Below are positions 8,225 through 17,900 of a DNA stretch of 64,000 nt, piece by piece. The DNA is from Bradyrhizobium sp. BR 10289 (lineage in GTDB: Bacteria; Pseudomonadota; Alphaproteobacteria; Rhizobiales; Xanthobacteraceae). Under the pieces are notes generated by a model. The model was not told the origin of the DNA. It searched no databases and saw only the letters and a program-made list of their open reading frames with translations. Location: contig NZ_JACOFR010000029.1 of the NCBI RefSeq assembly GCF_019455385.1, positions 1 through 64,000 of the forward strand, given 5' to 3'. Position numbers and translations under genes: made by a program. The stretch's first letter is position 1, and the number at the start of each line of letters is the position of its first letter.

Positions 8225-9193
8225 CTACACGCCTTGGTATACGAGCCTGGTGAAGAAGCCCGGATCGATGAGGAACTGACCGTATCGCTCGTCGTAGGCG
8301 GCCGTTGGCTTCGCCGCGACGGTCTCGTCTCGGGACATTCCTTTCTGCTTGAGCCTGGCGACCGCGTCCCGGACGTCTACGAGCATGTCGCGCCACTGCT
8401 GCAGTTCGGCGCGGTTGCTGACGGGTTTCCCATGGCCGGTGATGATGATCGTGTCCTTGGTCGCCGCCGCGAGAGTGGCGTCGGATGCGGCGATCATTCC
8501 GTCGATGCTGCCCCCGGTCGAATAGTCGATGAACGGGTAGATGTCGCTCCAGAAAGTATCCGCGGCATGAATGACGTCGGCCTCGCCGAAGATGGTGCAG
8601 ATGTCGCTGTCGGTATGCGCGCGCCCGTAGTATTTCAGCAGAATGGAGGCGCCATTGAGCTTCAAGGTCTTTTCCGTCGCGAAGACCTCAGTCGGAACCC
8701 CGCCCTTCGGCATCGGAGGAAAATTGTAGTCCCAATCCTCGACGCGCTGGAGCTCCGCGAGATGTTTGCGTGTGTTTTCGTGAGCGATGATCTGAGCGCC
8801 GCTCTCGTTCAGCCAGGTATTGCCGTCGGTGTGGTCGAAATGCCAATGGGAGTTGACCAAGTGTGTGATGGGCGCGTCGCTCACTGTTGCGAGGGCCTTG
8901 GTCAACTGCGGGCGCGACACGCCGATGCCGGCATCGATCAGCAATTTGCCATCCTTCCCGGTGAGCACGGCGATGTTGCCGCCGGATCCCTCGAGAACAC
9001 TGATGTTGCCGCGCACCTCGTGGATGGCGATCGGCGATGTCGCCGCGCTATCCTTGATGAGGCTGACGATGCCTCTCGCCTCGGCGAACGCCTGCCGCGG
9101 CGTCAACCATCCGCCCGCCGCCATCGCAGCGCCGCCCAAGCAGCACAGGCAGAACCCGCGCCGGGACATGGTCTTCTGAGTCCGGTGTTCCAT
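8225..9193 (-). CDS. Exported metallo-beta-lactamase-fold hydrolase (SoxH-like)
   Basis: 322 residues from ATG 9193, chosen because GAGGA lies 6 bp upstream; an ATG 18 bp earlier is possible. Tat signal MSRRGFCLCC followed by an Ala/Gly region. Zinc-binding SHWHFDHTDG near residue 115, a later AHTDSDI, and ITGHGKPV complete the MBL ligand set (H-x-H-x-D-H, H, D, H). Family relatives in sox clusters (SoxH) and quinoprotein clusters hydrolyse thiol esters or are of unknown activity. It lies 69 bp upstream of the P460 gene and probably begins the operon. Confidence 0.82.
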   Translation of the reverse strand: MEHRTQKTMSRRGFCLCCLGGAAMAAGGWLTPRQAFAEARGIVSLIKDSAATSPIAIHEVRGNISVLEGSGGNIAVLTGKDGKLLIDAGIGVSRPQLTKALATVSDAPITHLVNSHWHFDHTDGNTWLNESGAQIIAHENTRKHLAELQRVEDWDYNFPPMPKGGVPTEVFATEKTLKLNGASILLKYYGRAHTDSDICTIFGEADVIHAADTFWSDIYPFIDYSTGGSIDGMIAASDATLAAATKDTIIITGHGKPVSNRAELQQWRDMLVDVRDAVARLKQKGMSRDETVAAKPTAAYDERYGQFLIDPGFFTRLVYQGV

Positions 9194-9294
9194 GATCGTC
9201 CTCGCTTGCATCTTGCAGCCAAAATTTCCTGTCGACCGCGATCTTGCGGTCTTCAGCGGCGGGCCGGTTCGCCCGTCGCTGTCGCTCGAGGGCT

Positions 9295-10116
9295 TCAGCC
9301 CTGAATGAAGGCCAGCAGGTCGCTGTTCAGCTGGTCCTTGTGCGTGGCGAAGAGCCCATGCGGCGCACCGGGATAGACCTTCAAGGTCGCGCCCTTGATG
9401 AGCTTCGAGGACAGCAGCGCCGAATCCGCGATCGGGACGATCTGATCGTCGTCGCCATGCAACACCAAGGTCGGAACGTCGATCTTCTTAAGGTCGGCCG
9501 TAAGATCCGTTTCCGAAAAAGCCTTGATGCAGTCGTACGCACCTTTTTCTCCGGCCTGCATCGACCACAGCCAGAAACTGTCCTTGACGCCGCGCGACAC
9601 CTTCGAATCGGGGCGGTTTGCGCCGTAGAACGGAAGGCTGAGGTCCTGGTAATACTGCGATCGGTCGCCCTTCACGCCGGCACGGATCTGGTCGAACACC
9701 TCGATCGGCAGTCCTCCGGGATTGGCCGGCGTCTTGAGCATCAACGGCGGGATGGCGGACACCAGCACGGCCTTGGCGACGCGCTTGGTCCCATGACGGC
9801 CGATATAGCGGGTCACCTCGCCGCCCCCCGTGGAGTGGCCGATCATGATGGTTTGCTTGAGATCGAGCGCATCCATGAGCTCGGCCAGATCATCGGCATA
9901 GGTGTCAAGATTGTTGCCCTCCCACGATTGTCCCGAGCGGCCGTGCCCTCGGCGGTCGTGAGCGATGCAGCGAAAGCCGTGGGAAGCCAGGAAGAGCATC
10001 TGGTCGTCCCACGCATCCGCGTTGAGCGGCCATCCGTGCGAGAAGGTGATCGGCTGGCCCTTGCCCCAGTCCTTGTAGTGGATCGTCGTGCCGTCTTTGG
10101 TCGTGATCGTGCTCAT
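9295..10116 (-). CDS. Cytosolic alpha/beta hydrolase (non-haem chloroperoxidase/esterase type)
   Basis: 273 residues, the full length of cofactor-free haloperoxidase/esterase proteins. Nucleophile elbow GHSTGG with Ser95, acid in LHGDDDQIVP (about 226) and base His in PGAPHGL (about 252). The oxyanion stretch FSHGWPLNADAWDDQM is typical of the family. In vitro these enzymes hydrolyse esters or halogenate through peracids; the native substrate is unknown. No signal peptide. It lies 44 bp after a closely related exported paralogue. Confidence 0.87.
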   Translation of the reverse strand: MSTITTKDGTTIHYKDWGKGQPITFSHGWPLNADAWDDQMLFLASHGFRCIAHDRRGHGRSGQSWEGNNLDTYADDLAELMDALDLKQTIMIGHSTGGGEVTRYIGRHGTKRVAKAVLVSAIPPLMLKTPANPGGLPIEVFDQIRAGVKGDRSQYYQDLSLPFYGANRPDSKVSRGVKDSFWLWSMQAGEKGAYDCIKAFSETDLTADLKKIDVPTLVLHGDDDQIVPIADSALLSSKLIKGATLKVYPGAPHGLFATHKDQLNSDLLAFIQG

Positions 10117-10160
10117 CGTCGTTGTCCTCGTTTGGGTTGCGGGGTGTAGTCGGCGTTCCC

Positions 10161-11147
10161 TCAGCTCATGTCCTTCATGAAGCCGAGGAGATCGCCGTTG
10201 AACTGGTCCTTGTGGGTGAGCGTCAGCCCATGCGGTGCGCCCGGATAGATCTTCAGGCTCGCCTTTCCGATCATCTTCGATGAGAGCAGGGCCGAGTTTG
10301 CGATCGGAACGTTTTGATCGTCCTCGCCATGGACGATGAGCGTCGGAACGTCGAACCTCTTCAGGTCGCTCGTGAAATCGGTCTCAGAGAAAGCCTTGAT
10401 GCCCTCGTAAGACGCCCGCAGTCCGACCTGCATACAGCTGAGCCAAAACGCGTCCTTGGCCCCTTGCGAGACCTTCGAGCCCGGCCTGTTGGCCCCATAG
10501 AAGGGCCCGTCGCCGAGATCTCGGTAGAATTGAGCGCGGTCGGTGGCCACGGCCGTCCGGATGTTGTCGAACACCTCGATCGGCACGCCACCCGGGTTGG
10601 CGGAAGTCTTCAGCATAAAAGGCGGGATGGCAGAGACCAGCACCGCTTTCGCGACACGACCCGTTCCGAACCGACCGATGTAGCGTGCGATGTCGCCGCC
10701 GCCGGCTGAGTGGCCCACCAGCGTGACCTGCTCGAGGCGCAGAGAGTCGATGAGATCGGCCAGGTCGTTGGCGAACGTGTCGTAGTCGTTCCCTTGCCAC
10801 GGTTGTCCCGATCGTCCATGTCCGCGCCGGTCGTATGAGATGCAACGGAAACCATGCGAGGCCATGAAGAACATCTGGTCGTCCCAGGCGTCCGCATTGA
10901 GCGGCCACCCGTGACTGAAGATGACGATCGGACCCTTGCCCCAATCCTTGTAGAAGATCTCGGTGCCGTCCTTCGTCTTGATGGCGCGCCCCGCGTGGCG
11001 GTCCACTGAAGGGATCTCTCGCGGCCGAGCCGCGAGCGGCCCGGGTCCAATCAGCGCCAGCGCCGATGCTCCGGCCACTCCCCCGATCAGGACGCTGCGA
11101 CGGGAGGCAAGATGCGACCCGATCGTCCGGTTGTTCGGATGTGTCAT
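10161..11147 (-). CDS. Exported alpha/beta hydrolase, paralogue of the downstream gene
   Basis: The frame is open to 11465, but the convincing start is ATG 11147 (MTHPNNRTIGSHL), giving 328 residues. A Tat-type signal (SRRSVLIGGVAGASALALIG) leads into a domain nearly collinear with the preceding hydrolase: SHGWPLNADAWDDQM, GHSAGGG nucleophile, VHGEDDQNVP and PGAPHGL. The pair looks like a tandem duplication in which one copy acquired or retained export. The extra upstream codons overlap the MBL hydrolase gene on the same strand and are Ser/Thr/Pro-rich shadow sequence. Confidence 0.85.
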   Translation of the reverse strand: MTHPNNRTIGSHLASRRSVLIGGVAGASALALIGPGPLAARPREIPSVDRHAGRAIKTKDGTEIFYKDWGKGPIVIFSHGWPLNADAWDDQMFFMASHGFRCISYDRRGHGRSGQPWQGNDYDTFANDLADLIDSLRLEQVTLVGHSAGGGDIARYIGRFGTGRVAKAVLVSAIPPFMLKTSANPGGVPIEVFDNIRTAVATDRAQFYRDLGDGPFYGANRPGSKVSQGAKDAFWLSCMQVGLRASYEGIKAFSETDFTSDLKRFDVPTLIVHGEDDQNVPIANSALLSSKMIGKASLKIYPGAPHGLTLTHKDQFNGDLLGFMKDMS

Positions 11148-11172
11148 GTCGGATACTCCTGTGCTGCTTGGC

Positions 11173-12099
11173 TCAAGCGATGGGGACGTAGCGGTAGGAA
11201 TTGCCGTGGGCTTCGACGAACCCAAGACCTGGATAGGTCCAGTGGAATCCCAAGAGCTTTGTCTTGTCGGTCGATGCCAGATCGAGCAGCCGTCGCCTGT
11301 TCCGGACGGCCAGTTCGGGAATGCTGTCGTAGCCGAAGTGCCAGTCGGGGTGCTCGACCCCGACGATCTCACTGGTCGCCGCGTCCGCAGCGATGATGAG
11401 CCCGACGTCCCCTGCGAGCTCGAATGACAGGTGCCCGGGCGTATGACCGGCGGTGTCGATCGCACGTATGCCGCTGATCACGTCGTCCCCGGGCTTGAGC
11501 ATGACCGCCCGGTCCCGGACCGCGCCCAGATCACGCTGCGCGCCCCTGCCGAATTCGTGAATTCCCTCGGGTGCTTTGCTGAAGAAGTCCGGATCCATCC
11601 AGTAGTCCCACTCCGCCGCGCCAACGAAGTAAGCGGCGTTCGGAAACAGGAGCGAGCCGTCAGAGGCGAGAGTGGCGCCCGTGTGATCCGGATGCGCGTG
11701 CGTGAAGACCACTTTGGTAACCGCGGCCGGATGGAAGCCGGCAGCCTGCAGATTATCGACGAGCCGACCGTCGGTTGTCTGGTATCTCTGGCCGCCACCG
11801 ACATCGAACAGGATCACTTCGTCACGATAGCGCAGCACGGGGACATTAGTGGGCGCGCGGACGATCTCTCCCGCCGTGTCGAGACGCTGGACGACCTCAC
11901 TCTGCTCCCTGAGCGCCATTGAGGGCACGAAAATCTCTTCCGGGATCTCGAGGTATCCGTCGCTTATGATGCTGATCTCGAAGTCGCCGTGCTCGAACGC
12001 AAAGAACGACGTGCCGGGACCAACTTCGCACGGTTCGTTCGATTCTCGCGAATATGCGTCCCACTTGGGGCGATCTAAACTCTGAATGGCAACGCGCAT
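11173..12099 (-). CDS. Metallo-beta-lactamase-fold hydrolase (lactonase-like)
   Basis: 308 residues from ATG 12099 (MRVAIQSLDR); codons upstream are Arg-rich and non-family. MBL zinc motif FTHAHPDHTG, then VGAAEWDYW, AGHTPGHLSFEL and a C-terminal WTYPGLGFVE, the order found in N-acyl homoserine lactonase-like proteins. No signal peptide. It is first of a leftward trio with the two alpha/beta hydrolases (25-bp and 44-bp gaps) and divergent from the histidine kinase at 12375, so the 275-bp gap between them should hold promoters for both. Confidence 0.83.
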   Translation of the reverse strand: MRVAIQSLDRPKWDAYSRESNEPCEVGPGTSFFAFEHGDFEISIISDGYLEIPEEIFVPSMALREQSEVVQRLDTAGEIVRAPTNVPVLRYRDEVILFDVGGGQRYQTTDGRLVDNLQAAGFHPAAVTKVVFTHAHPDHTGATLASDGSLLFPNAAYFVGAAEWDYWMDPDFFSKAPEGIHEFGRGAQRDLGAVRDRAVMLKPGDDVISGIRAIDTAGHTPGHLSFELAGDVGLIIAADAATSEIVGVEHPDWHFGYDSIPELAVRNRRRLLDLASTDKTKLLGFHWTYPGLGFVEAHGNSYRYVPIA

Positions 12100-12374
12100 C
12101 GTCGATCTCCGACTATCGTTCTCGATCGGTGCGATTGTGCGACCGACGATGCGAAGATGATCGGACGTCCGGCGATGATCTATTGCACGAAGGTGTCGGT
12201 GATACCTTCGGATCGGTCGATGCCGTTCGATTTCGAAAAACGAACGACGAGCGCCGCGCCGATACCATCGTGCAATGGATTCGGAGCAATTCGCTCGGCA
12301 TTTATGACGCAGCACGTCGGTCGTCGTGGCCTGCTCCACGACCGATCAGCCAGAAGCCTTTCAAGGAGGCGATC

Positions 12375-13043
12375 TTGTCGGAGGATGCGATGTCAGTGAA
12401 TTTGGATATGGGCACCACCAGGCAAAGCCTGGCTTTGCCGCCGATCTACGACGAGATGGTGCTCCTGCGGGAGACCAATCATCGTTTCGCCAACACTCTG
12501 ATGGTCCTTGCCTTCGCTCTTCGGCGCGAGTTCGCCGGTTCGGTCTCCGCCGAGACCCGGCGCTCTTTCGAGCGTTGCGAGGCCAGGATCGCTGCGTTCG
12601 GAATGCTGCATAGGTCTCTGGTCGTCGGTGGACTCCAAGGAAATATCTCGCTTTCCGACTACATGGAGCAATTGTGCAGGTCCCTTTCCGAGGCGCTACT
12701 CATGCCGATGGGCGTCAGGTGCGAGCTAGTCGTGGAAGTCGGCGATATGCCCGCCGAACGCTGCGAGAGGCTGGGGCTGGTCATCGCCGAACTCGTGACG
12801 AATGCCGCCCGCCACGCCTTCGGCGGGCGAGACAGCGGCACTGTTCGCGTAAGTATCCTCGAAGACGGCGCCTCCCTGGTCTGCATCGTATCGGACGATG
12901 GACGGGGAATGGGCATCGCCTTGGGGGGCGCGGGCTCGCGGATTCTGGATCAGTTGGTGCACGCGATGGGCGGCGAAATGGCCGTCAGGTCCGGACCGAC
13001 GGGAACATCGGTCGTCGTGACGTGCAGGCGCGTCAGAGATTGA
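12375..13043 (+). CDS. Sensor-less HisKA_2/HWE-type histidine kinase
   Basis: About 222 residues if started at TTG 12375, which follows AAGGAGG by 5 bp; ATG 12390 is an alternative. Almost the whole protein is the transmitter: phospho-acceptor helix RETNHRFANTLMVLAFALR, N-box ELVTNAARHAFGG, and the ATP lid region DDGRGMGIALGGAGSRILDQL. There is no PAS, GAF or membrane domain, so it must take its signal from a partner or act as a phosphotransfer protein. It precedes a short-chain dehydrogenase; the nearest response regulator is the FixJ-like gene at 13984. Confidence 0.78.
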   Translation: MSEDAMSVNLDMGTTRQSLALPPIYDEMVLLRETNHRFANTLMVLAFALRREFAGSVSAETRRSFERCEARIAAFGMLHRSLVVGGLQGNISLSDYMEQLCRSLSEALLMPMGVRCELVVEVGDMPAERCERLGLVIAELVTNAARHAFGGRDSGTVRVSILEDGASLVCIVSDDGRGMGIALGGAGSRILDQLVHAMGGEMAVRSGPTGTSVVVTCRRVRD

Positions 13044-13113
13044 AGGGGTAAGCGGTGATCTGCGCTCATTCGCCGACTACCGCAAAATGCACGAGTTTCA
13101 AAAGGAGAAGACC

Positions 13114-13863
13114 ATGGGAAGATTGACTGGCAAGGTTGCCGTGATAACGGGCGGCAACAGCGGCATCGGATTGGCGACCGCCAAGCAGTTTGCTCTTCAA
13201 GGAGCACGCGTTTTCATTACTGCACGGCGCAGGAAGGAGCTCGACGAAGCGACATCGATCATCGGCAACGGGGCTCGAGGCATCCAGGCCGACATCTCGA
13301 GGCTCGGCGACCTGGACACGCTCTATGAAACCGTTGCCGCTGAAGCCGGCACCATCGACGTGTTGTTCGCCAATGCCGGCGTCGGAGACTTCGCGCCGAT
13401 AGGTGCCATCACAGAACAGCACTTCGATCGCATATTCTCCATCAACGTACGGGGCACGCTGTTCACAGTTCAGAAGGCCCTACCTTTCCTGCGCGATGGC
13501 GCGTCGATCATCTTGACCGGGTCAACGACTGGCACGAAGGGCACTCCTGCTTTCAGCGTGTACAGCGCCAGCAAGGCGGCCATAAGGAATTTCGCGCGTA
13601 CGTGGGTTCTGGATCTGGCCGACCGTGCGATCCGCGTCAACGTGCTGGTGCCTGGCGCGACGTCTACTCCCGGATTGCACGGGCTTGCGCCTTCGCACGA
13701 TGTGCACACCGACATGATCAAGGGGCTGGAGGCGACGACACCGCTAAGAAGGCTCGGAGATGCCAACGAGGTTGCCTTGGCCGCCGTCTTCCTAGCTTCG
13801 GACGACAGCAGCTTTGTGACGGGCAGCGAACTGTTCGTCGACGGCGGATCCGCCCAAATCTAG
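13114..13863 (+). CDS. Short-chain dehydrogenase/reductase (SDR)
   Basis: 249 residues from ATG 13114, preceded by AAAGGAG. Classical SDR layout: Rossmann TGGNSGIG near residue 12, NAG in FANAGVG, catalytic Ser in GSTTGTKG, and YSASK with the catalytic Tyr and Lys, then a C-terminal SELFVDGGSAQI. Prefers NAD(P) and an unidentified alcohol or ketone substrate. It follows the small histidine kinase by 70 bp. A 6-bp GAGGCG/CGCCTC hairpin just after the stop has no T tract. Confidence 0.88.
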   Translation: MGRLTGKVAVITGGNSGIGLATAKQFALQGARVFITARRRKELDEATSIIGNGARGIQADISRLGDLDTLYETVAAEAGTIDVLFANAGVGDFAPIGAITEQHFDRIFSINVRGTLFTVQKALPFLRDGASIILTGSTTGTKGTPAFSVYSASKAAIRNFARTWVLDLADRAIRVNVLVPGATSTPGLHGLAPSHDVHTDMIKGLEATTPLRRLGDANEVALAAVFLASDDSSFVTGSELFVDGGSAQI

Positions 13864-13983
13864 CTGAGGCGGTATGTCTTCGCCTCGGTGTCTGGAAACG
13901 CTTCGGCGCGCCGCGAGCCCTGCTGGCCGGTTCTACCCTCACGTCTCCGTCGCGAAGGCCTAAGTCGCAGACTACGGTGAAGC

Positions 13984-14646
13984 CTAGTTCTGCGACTTCT
14001 CTTGCCGCAGCTTGGCGCCCATGATCACGAGGTCCGCCAAGGATCGCGCTCTCATTTTCCGCATCATCTTGCCTCGGTGGGCCTTCACGGTGATCTCACT
14101 GATCCCGAGCTCGTAGCCCACTTGTTTGTTCAACAAGCCCTTGACCACCAACGCCATCACTTCCTGCTCGCGTCGACTGAGCGAGCCGTGGCGTTCATGC
14201 AATTCGCGCAATTCTGCGTCGCCACCTATCGCGGAATGGCTGCGCGCGAGGGCGAGTTCGATCGCGCCGAATAGCTCTCCGTGACAGAATGGCTTGGTTA
14301 GAAACTCCATCGCGCCGGCCTTCATCGCTTTAACGGTCATGGGTACGTCGCCGTGGCCCGTGATGAAGATGATGGGAATGCTGATGCCTCGGCTCACCAG
14401 ATGGCTCTGAAGCTCCAGACCACTGAGCCCCGGCAGACTGACGTCGAGCACCAGGCAGCTCGGAACGAAGTCCTGTGGCCGAGAGAGAAACTCTTGTGCC
14501 GTGGCGAACGTCTCCGTTTCCCAGCCTCTCGTGCTGATCAGCCCTTCGAGAGAATCTCGAACGGATGCATCATCGTCGACAACGAAGACCTTCGATTTGG
14601 AGGGGAGCACCAAGGAGCCCGCGTCAACCGCGCTTGATGTCGTCAT
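13984..14646 (-). CDS. FixJ/NodW-type LuxR-family response regulator
   Basis: 220 residues. Receiver domain: acidic pair in VFVVDDDASVRDSL, phosphorylation Asp in CLVLDVSLPG, Thr in FITGHGDVPM, Lys in FLTKPF. C-terminal LuxR/GerE helix-turn-helix: LSRREQEVMALVVKGLLNKQ, then LGISEITVKAHRG. Architecture and length match FixJ, TodT and NodW regulators. It is divergent from the hybrid kinase at 14936, and the 289-bp gap is the likely shared control region. The hybrid kinase or the small kinase at 12375 could be its partner. Confidence 0.88.
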   Translation of the reverse strand: MTTSSAVDAGSLVLPSKSKVFVVDDDASVRDSLEGLISTRGWETETFATAQEFLSRPQDFVPSCLVLDVSLPGLSGLELQSHLVSRGISIPIIFITGHGDVPMTVKAMKAGAMEFLTKPFCHGELFGAIELALARSHSAIGGDAELRELHERHGSLSRREQEVMALVVKGLLNKQVGYELGISEITVKAHRGKMMRKMRARSLADLVIMGAKLRQEKSQN

Positions 14647-14935
14647 GTCTCTTCCCTTTGGACTTCGATTCCGCTGACGAAACGAGCGGTCCCTAGCTCA
14701 TCAGGCCACAGACCGCGTCGTCTGGCTTTCCAAAAGACACGATGTTCGACGGCCTTGTGAGCCATGATGCGTCCGATCGTCAGTGATCCGGCGAGCGGTA
14801 TTATGTGCTTTCAGGGGTTCCGGAGCAACAAACATCGCGCCGGAGCAACGCCACCGATACCTTGGTGCCATAGAGCCGGCTTGGGTCTCTTGGTACTCCT
14901 TCGAAGGGTCATCCGTCGTTGCAGGAAAGCTCGTC

Positions 14936-17900
14936 ATGCAGTTCCGCTGCCAGAAAGGTTGCGCCGAGTCGGTCAACGAAGCGGAATCAGACAAAGCGGC
15001 CCCAAGTGGCCTTTTCGGCCATGTATTTCAGATCATTGGAGAAGATGACGATTTTACGCTGTTGAGGGGGCGCCGGTCCTCGGATGGCCGCCAAGTTATG
15101 GTTCGGAAGCCCCGAAGCACCAGGCGCAATCCCGGATTGACGCAGCGGCTGGAGAACGAGTTCTCCATCGCCGCCGACCTCGATGCCGCCTGGGCGGTGC
15201 GTCCCATCGACTTGGATCGTGGCGAGGGAGGACCGGCACTCATTCTCGACGACCCCGGCGGCATGCCTCTCAAGGAACGGCTCGGCCATGCTCTCGAAAT
15301 CTCGGCTTTTCTTCGGCTGTCGGTGAGCCTGGCGGAAGCGCTTCGGCAAATACACCTAGCCGGCATCATCCATAAGAACATCACTCCCGAGAACCTGCTG
15401 GTGGACGAAAGGGATATTGTTCGTGTCATGGGTTTCGGTATCGCATCGCGTTTGACGCGCGAGCGAAGAGTTGTCCCCTCGATCGACGCATACGCGGGCA
15501 CGCTTGCCTATATGGCTCCGGAACAGACGGGTCGGATGAACCGGTCGATCGATATCCGCAGCGATCTGTACTCCATGGGCGTCACCCTCTACGAGATGCT
15601 CACGGGACGCCTACCGTTCGAGGCGGCCGACCCCGTCGAATGGATGCACTGTCATATCGCACGACAGCCGCTCCGACCTGAGGCCCACATGGATGGCGTG
15701 CCCGCCCCTGTCGGCGACGTCATTATGAAGCTCCTCGCCAAGAACGCCGAGGACCGATACCAGACCGCTTCTGGCGTTCTCGCCGACTTGCGGCGTTGCC
15801 AAGACGATTGGCAGTCCCACCAGAGGATCGATGCCTTTTCGCCCGGCGAGAACGATGGTTTGGATCGTCTTCTCATTCCCGAACGGCTCTACGGTCGGAA
15901 ATCAGACCTCGATTTTCTGCTCAACGCCTTCGAGAGGGTCGCCAATGGCGGCTCGACGGAAATGATCCTGGTGTCGGGCGGTGCAGGCGTCGGTAAGTCG
16001 TCGGCCGTGAACGAGCTCAACCGAGCCATCGCTGCCCGCCGGGGATCCTTCGCGCGGGTCAAATTCGACCAATACAAGCGCGATGTTCCGTACGCCGCTC
16101 TGACGCAGGCGCTGCGGGACCTTGTCCAAGGCGTGCTGGGTGAGAACGACGACGAATTGTTACGCTGGCGGGACCGTCTGATGGAGGTTCTGGGCCATAG
16201 CGCACAATCCATCGTCAGCCTGGTCCCGCAGCTGGAGGTGATCATCGGTAGACAACCGCAAGCCCCGGAACTGTCGCCGGACGATGCACGGCTCCGCTTC
16301 CAGACATTGATCGGCCGCTTCATCGGCGCCTTCGCGCGGTCAGAGCGTCCTCTCGTCATCTTTTTCGACGATCTCCATTGGAGCGATCCGGACACCCTCG
16401 ACCTGCTCAGGAATCTCTGCGAGCGCAACCAATCGGGGCACCTGCTTCTGGTGGCTGCCTATCGGGACGATGAAGTCAGCCCCGGCCATCCCCTGAAGAC
16501 GACGCTCTCAGACATTGAGGAATCCAAGGTTCCGCTGCGCCGCCTCTCGTTGACAAATCTCGCGCTCGGAGAGGTCACCGAACTGGTGGCCGGGGCATTG
16601 CGGTGCCGTCTGGACCGCGCGCGGCCGTTGGCGCAGTTGGTGCACGCGAAAACCGGAGGCAATCCCTTTTTCGTCATCCAGTTCCTCACCTCGCTGGAGC
16701 ACGATGGATTGCTTGTGTTCGCGACCGATAGGGCGGGTTGGACATGGGACATCGAACAGATCGCGCGCAGGAAGTTCACCGACAATGTCGTGGACCTCAT
16801 GGTGGCACGATTGAACCGGCTGCCAATTCACGTGCAGAAGGCCTTGAAGCACTTGGCCTGCATCGGCAACGGAGCGAATACAGCTACCCTCGCTGCTCTC
16901 TACGGTGAGACGCGCGAAGCGCTTGAAGCGGCGCTTTGGGAGGGGGTCCGCCTGGAGTTCGTGTCTGCGAGCGCCGACGAATACTCCTTTGCTCACGATC
17001 GGATCCAAGAAGCTGCTTATTCGCGGATTCCCGTAGACGAACGCGCCCATCAGCATCTCCGTACGGCGAGAGTTCTCGCCCAAACACTCTCCCCGAAGGA
17101 AGTTGACGAGCGGATATTCGATATTGTGGAGCAGTACAATCGTTCCATACATCTCATCGAAACGCCCCACGAACGCGAGCAGGTTGTCCGCTTCAATCTT
17201 TCGGCCGGGACCCGTGCCAAAGCATCCATCGCCTATGCAGCGGCCTTGCAATACCTCGCTGCGGGAGCGCTGGCGCTTCAGGGGATCGAACCTGGGCCGG
17301 GAAGCCACCGCCTGAGCTTCGAGCTCGAATTGAACCGGGCGGAATGCGAATTGCTGACGGGCGCTCACGAGGAGTCGGAGACACGATTAGACCGTCTCAC
17401 GGATTTAGCCCTGTCGGCGGTCGATCGGGCGGTGGTAACTCGCTTGCGCATGACGCTGTACACCACCATCGACAGGATGGATCGCGCAATCGCCGTTGGT
17501 CTCGAATATCTGCGCCAAGCCGGCTTGGAATGGTCTTCCCATCCCTCGGACGAGGAAGTGGACCGGGAACTTTCAGGCGTGTGGCGTCTACTCGGAGACC
17601 GGACGATCGAGGCGATGATCGATCTCCCTCTGCTGCAAGAGCCCGAACTGCTCGCGACCATCGACGTGCTCGCGGACTTCCTCGCGCCAGCCTCCTTCAC
17701 CGACAACAACCTGTTCTATCTGGCGGTCATTCGCATGACCAACCTCAGTCTTGTGCACGGCAATTGCGATGCTTCCGCTTGCGCCTACGCGCTGCTCAGC
17801 ATCGTCTTGGGATTGCGCCAAGACGATTATGAAGCGGCATTAAGATTCGGTCAGCTCGGCTGCGACCTGGTGGACAAGCGCGGCTTGGATCGCTTCAAGG

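Noticed and set aside
8144..9304. 386-residue rightward frame opposite the MBL hydrolase
   Set aside because: Antisense shadow typical of high-GC coding DNA; the leftward gene has zinc motifs and a Tat signal.
9244..10149. 301-residue rightward frame opposite the first alpha/beta hydrolase
   Set aside because: Mirror of a well-supported gene; no motifs of its own.
14783..14935. 51 extra N-terminal residues of the hybrid kinase
   Set aside because: No domain content and no ribosome site at the upstream start; ATG 14936 has a GGAAAG at a suitable distance.
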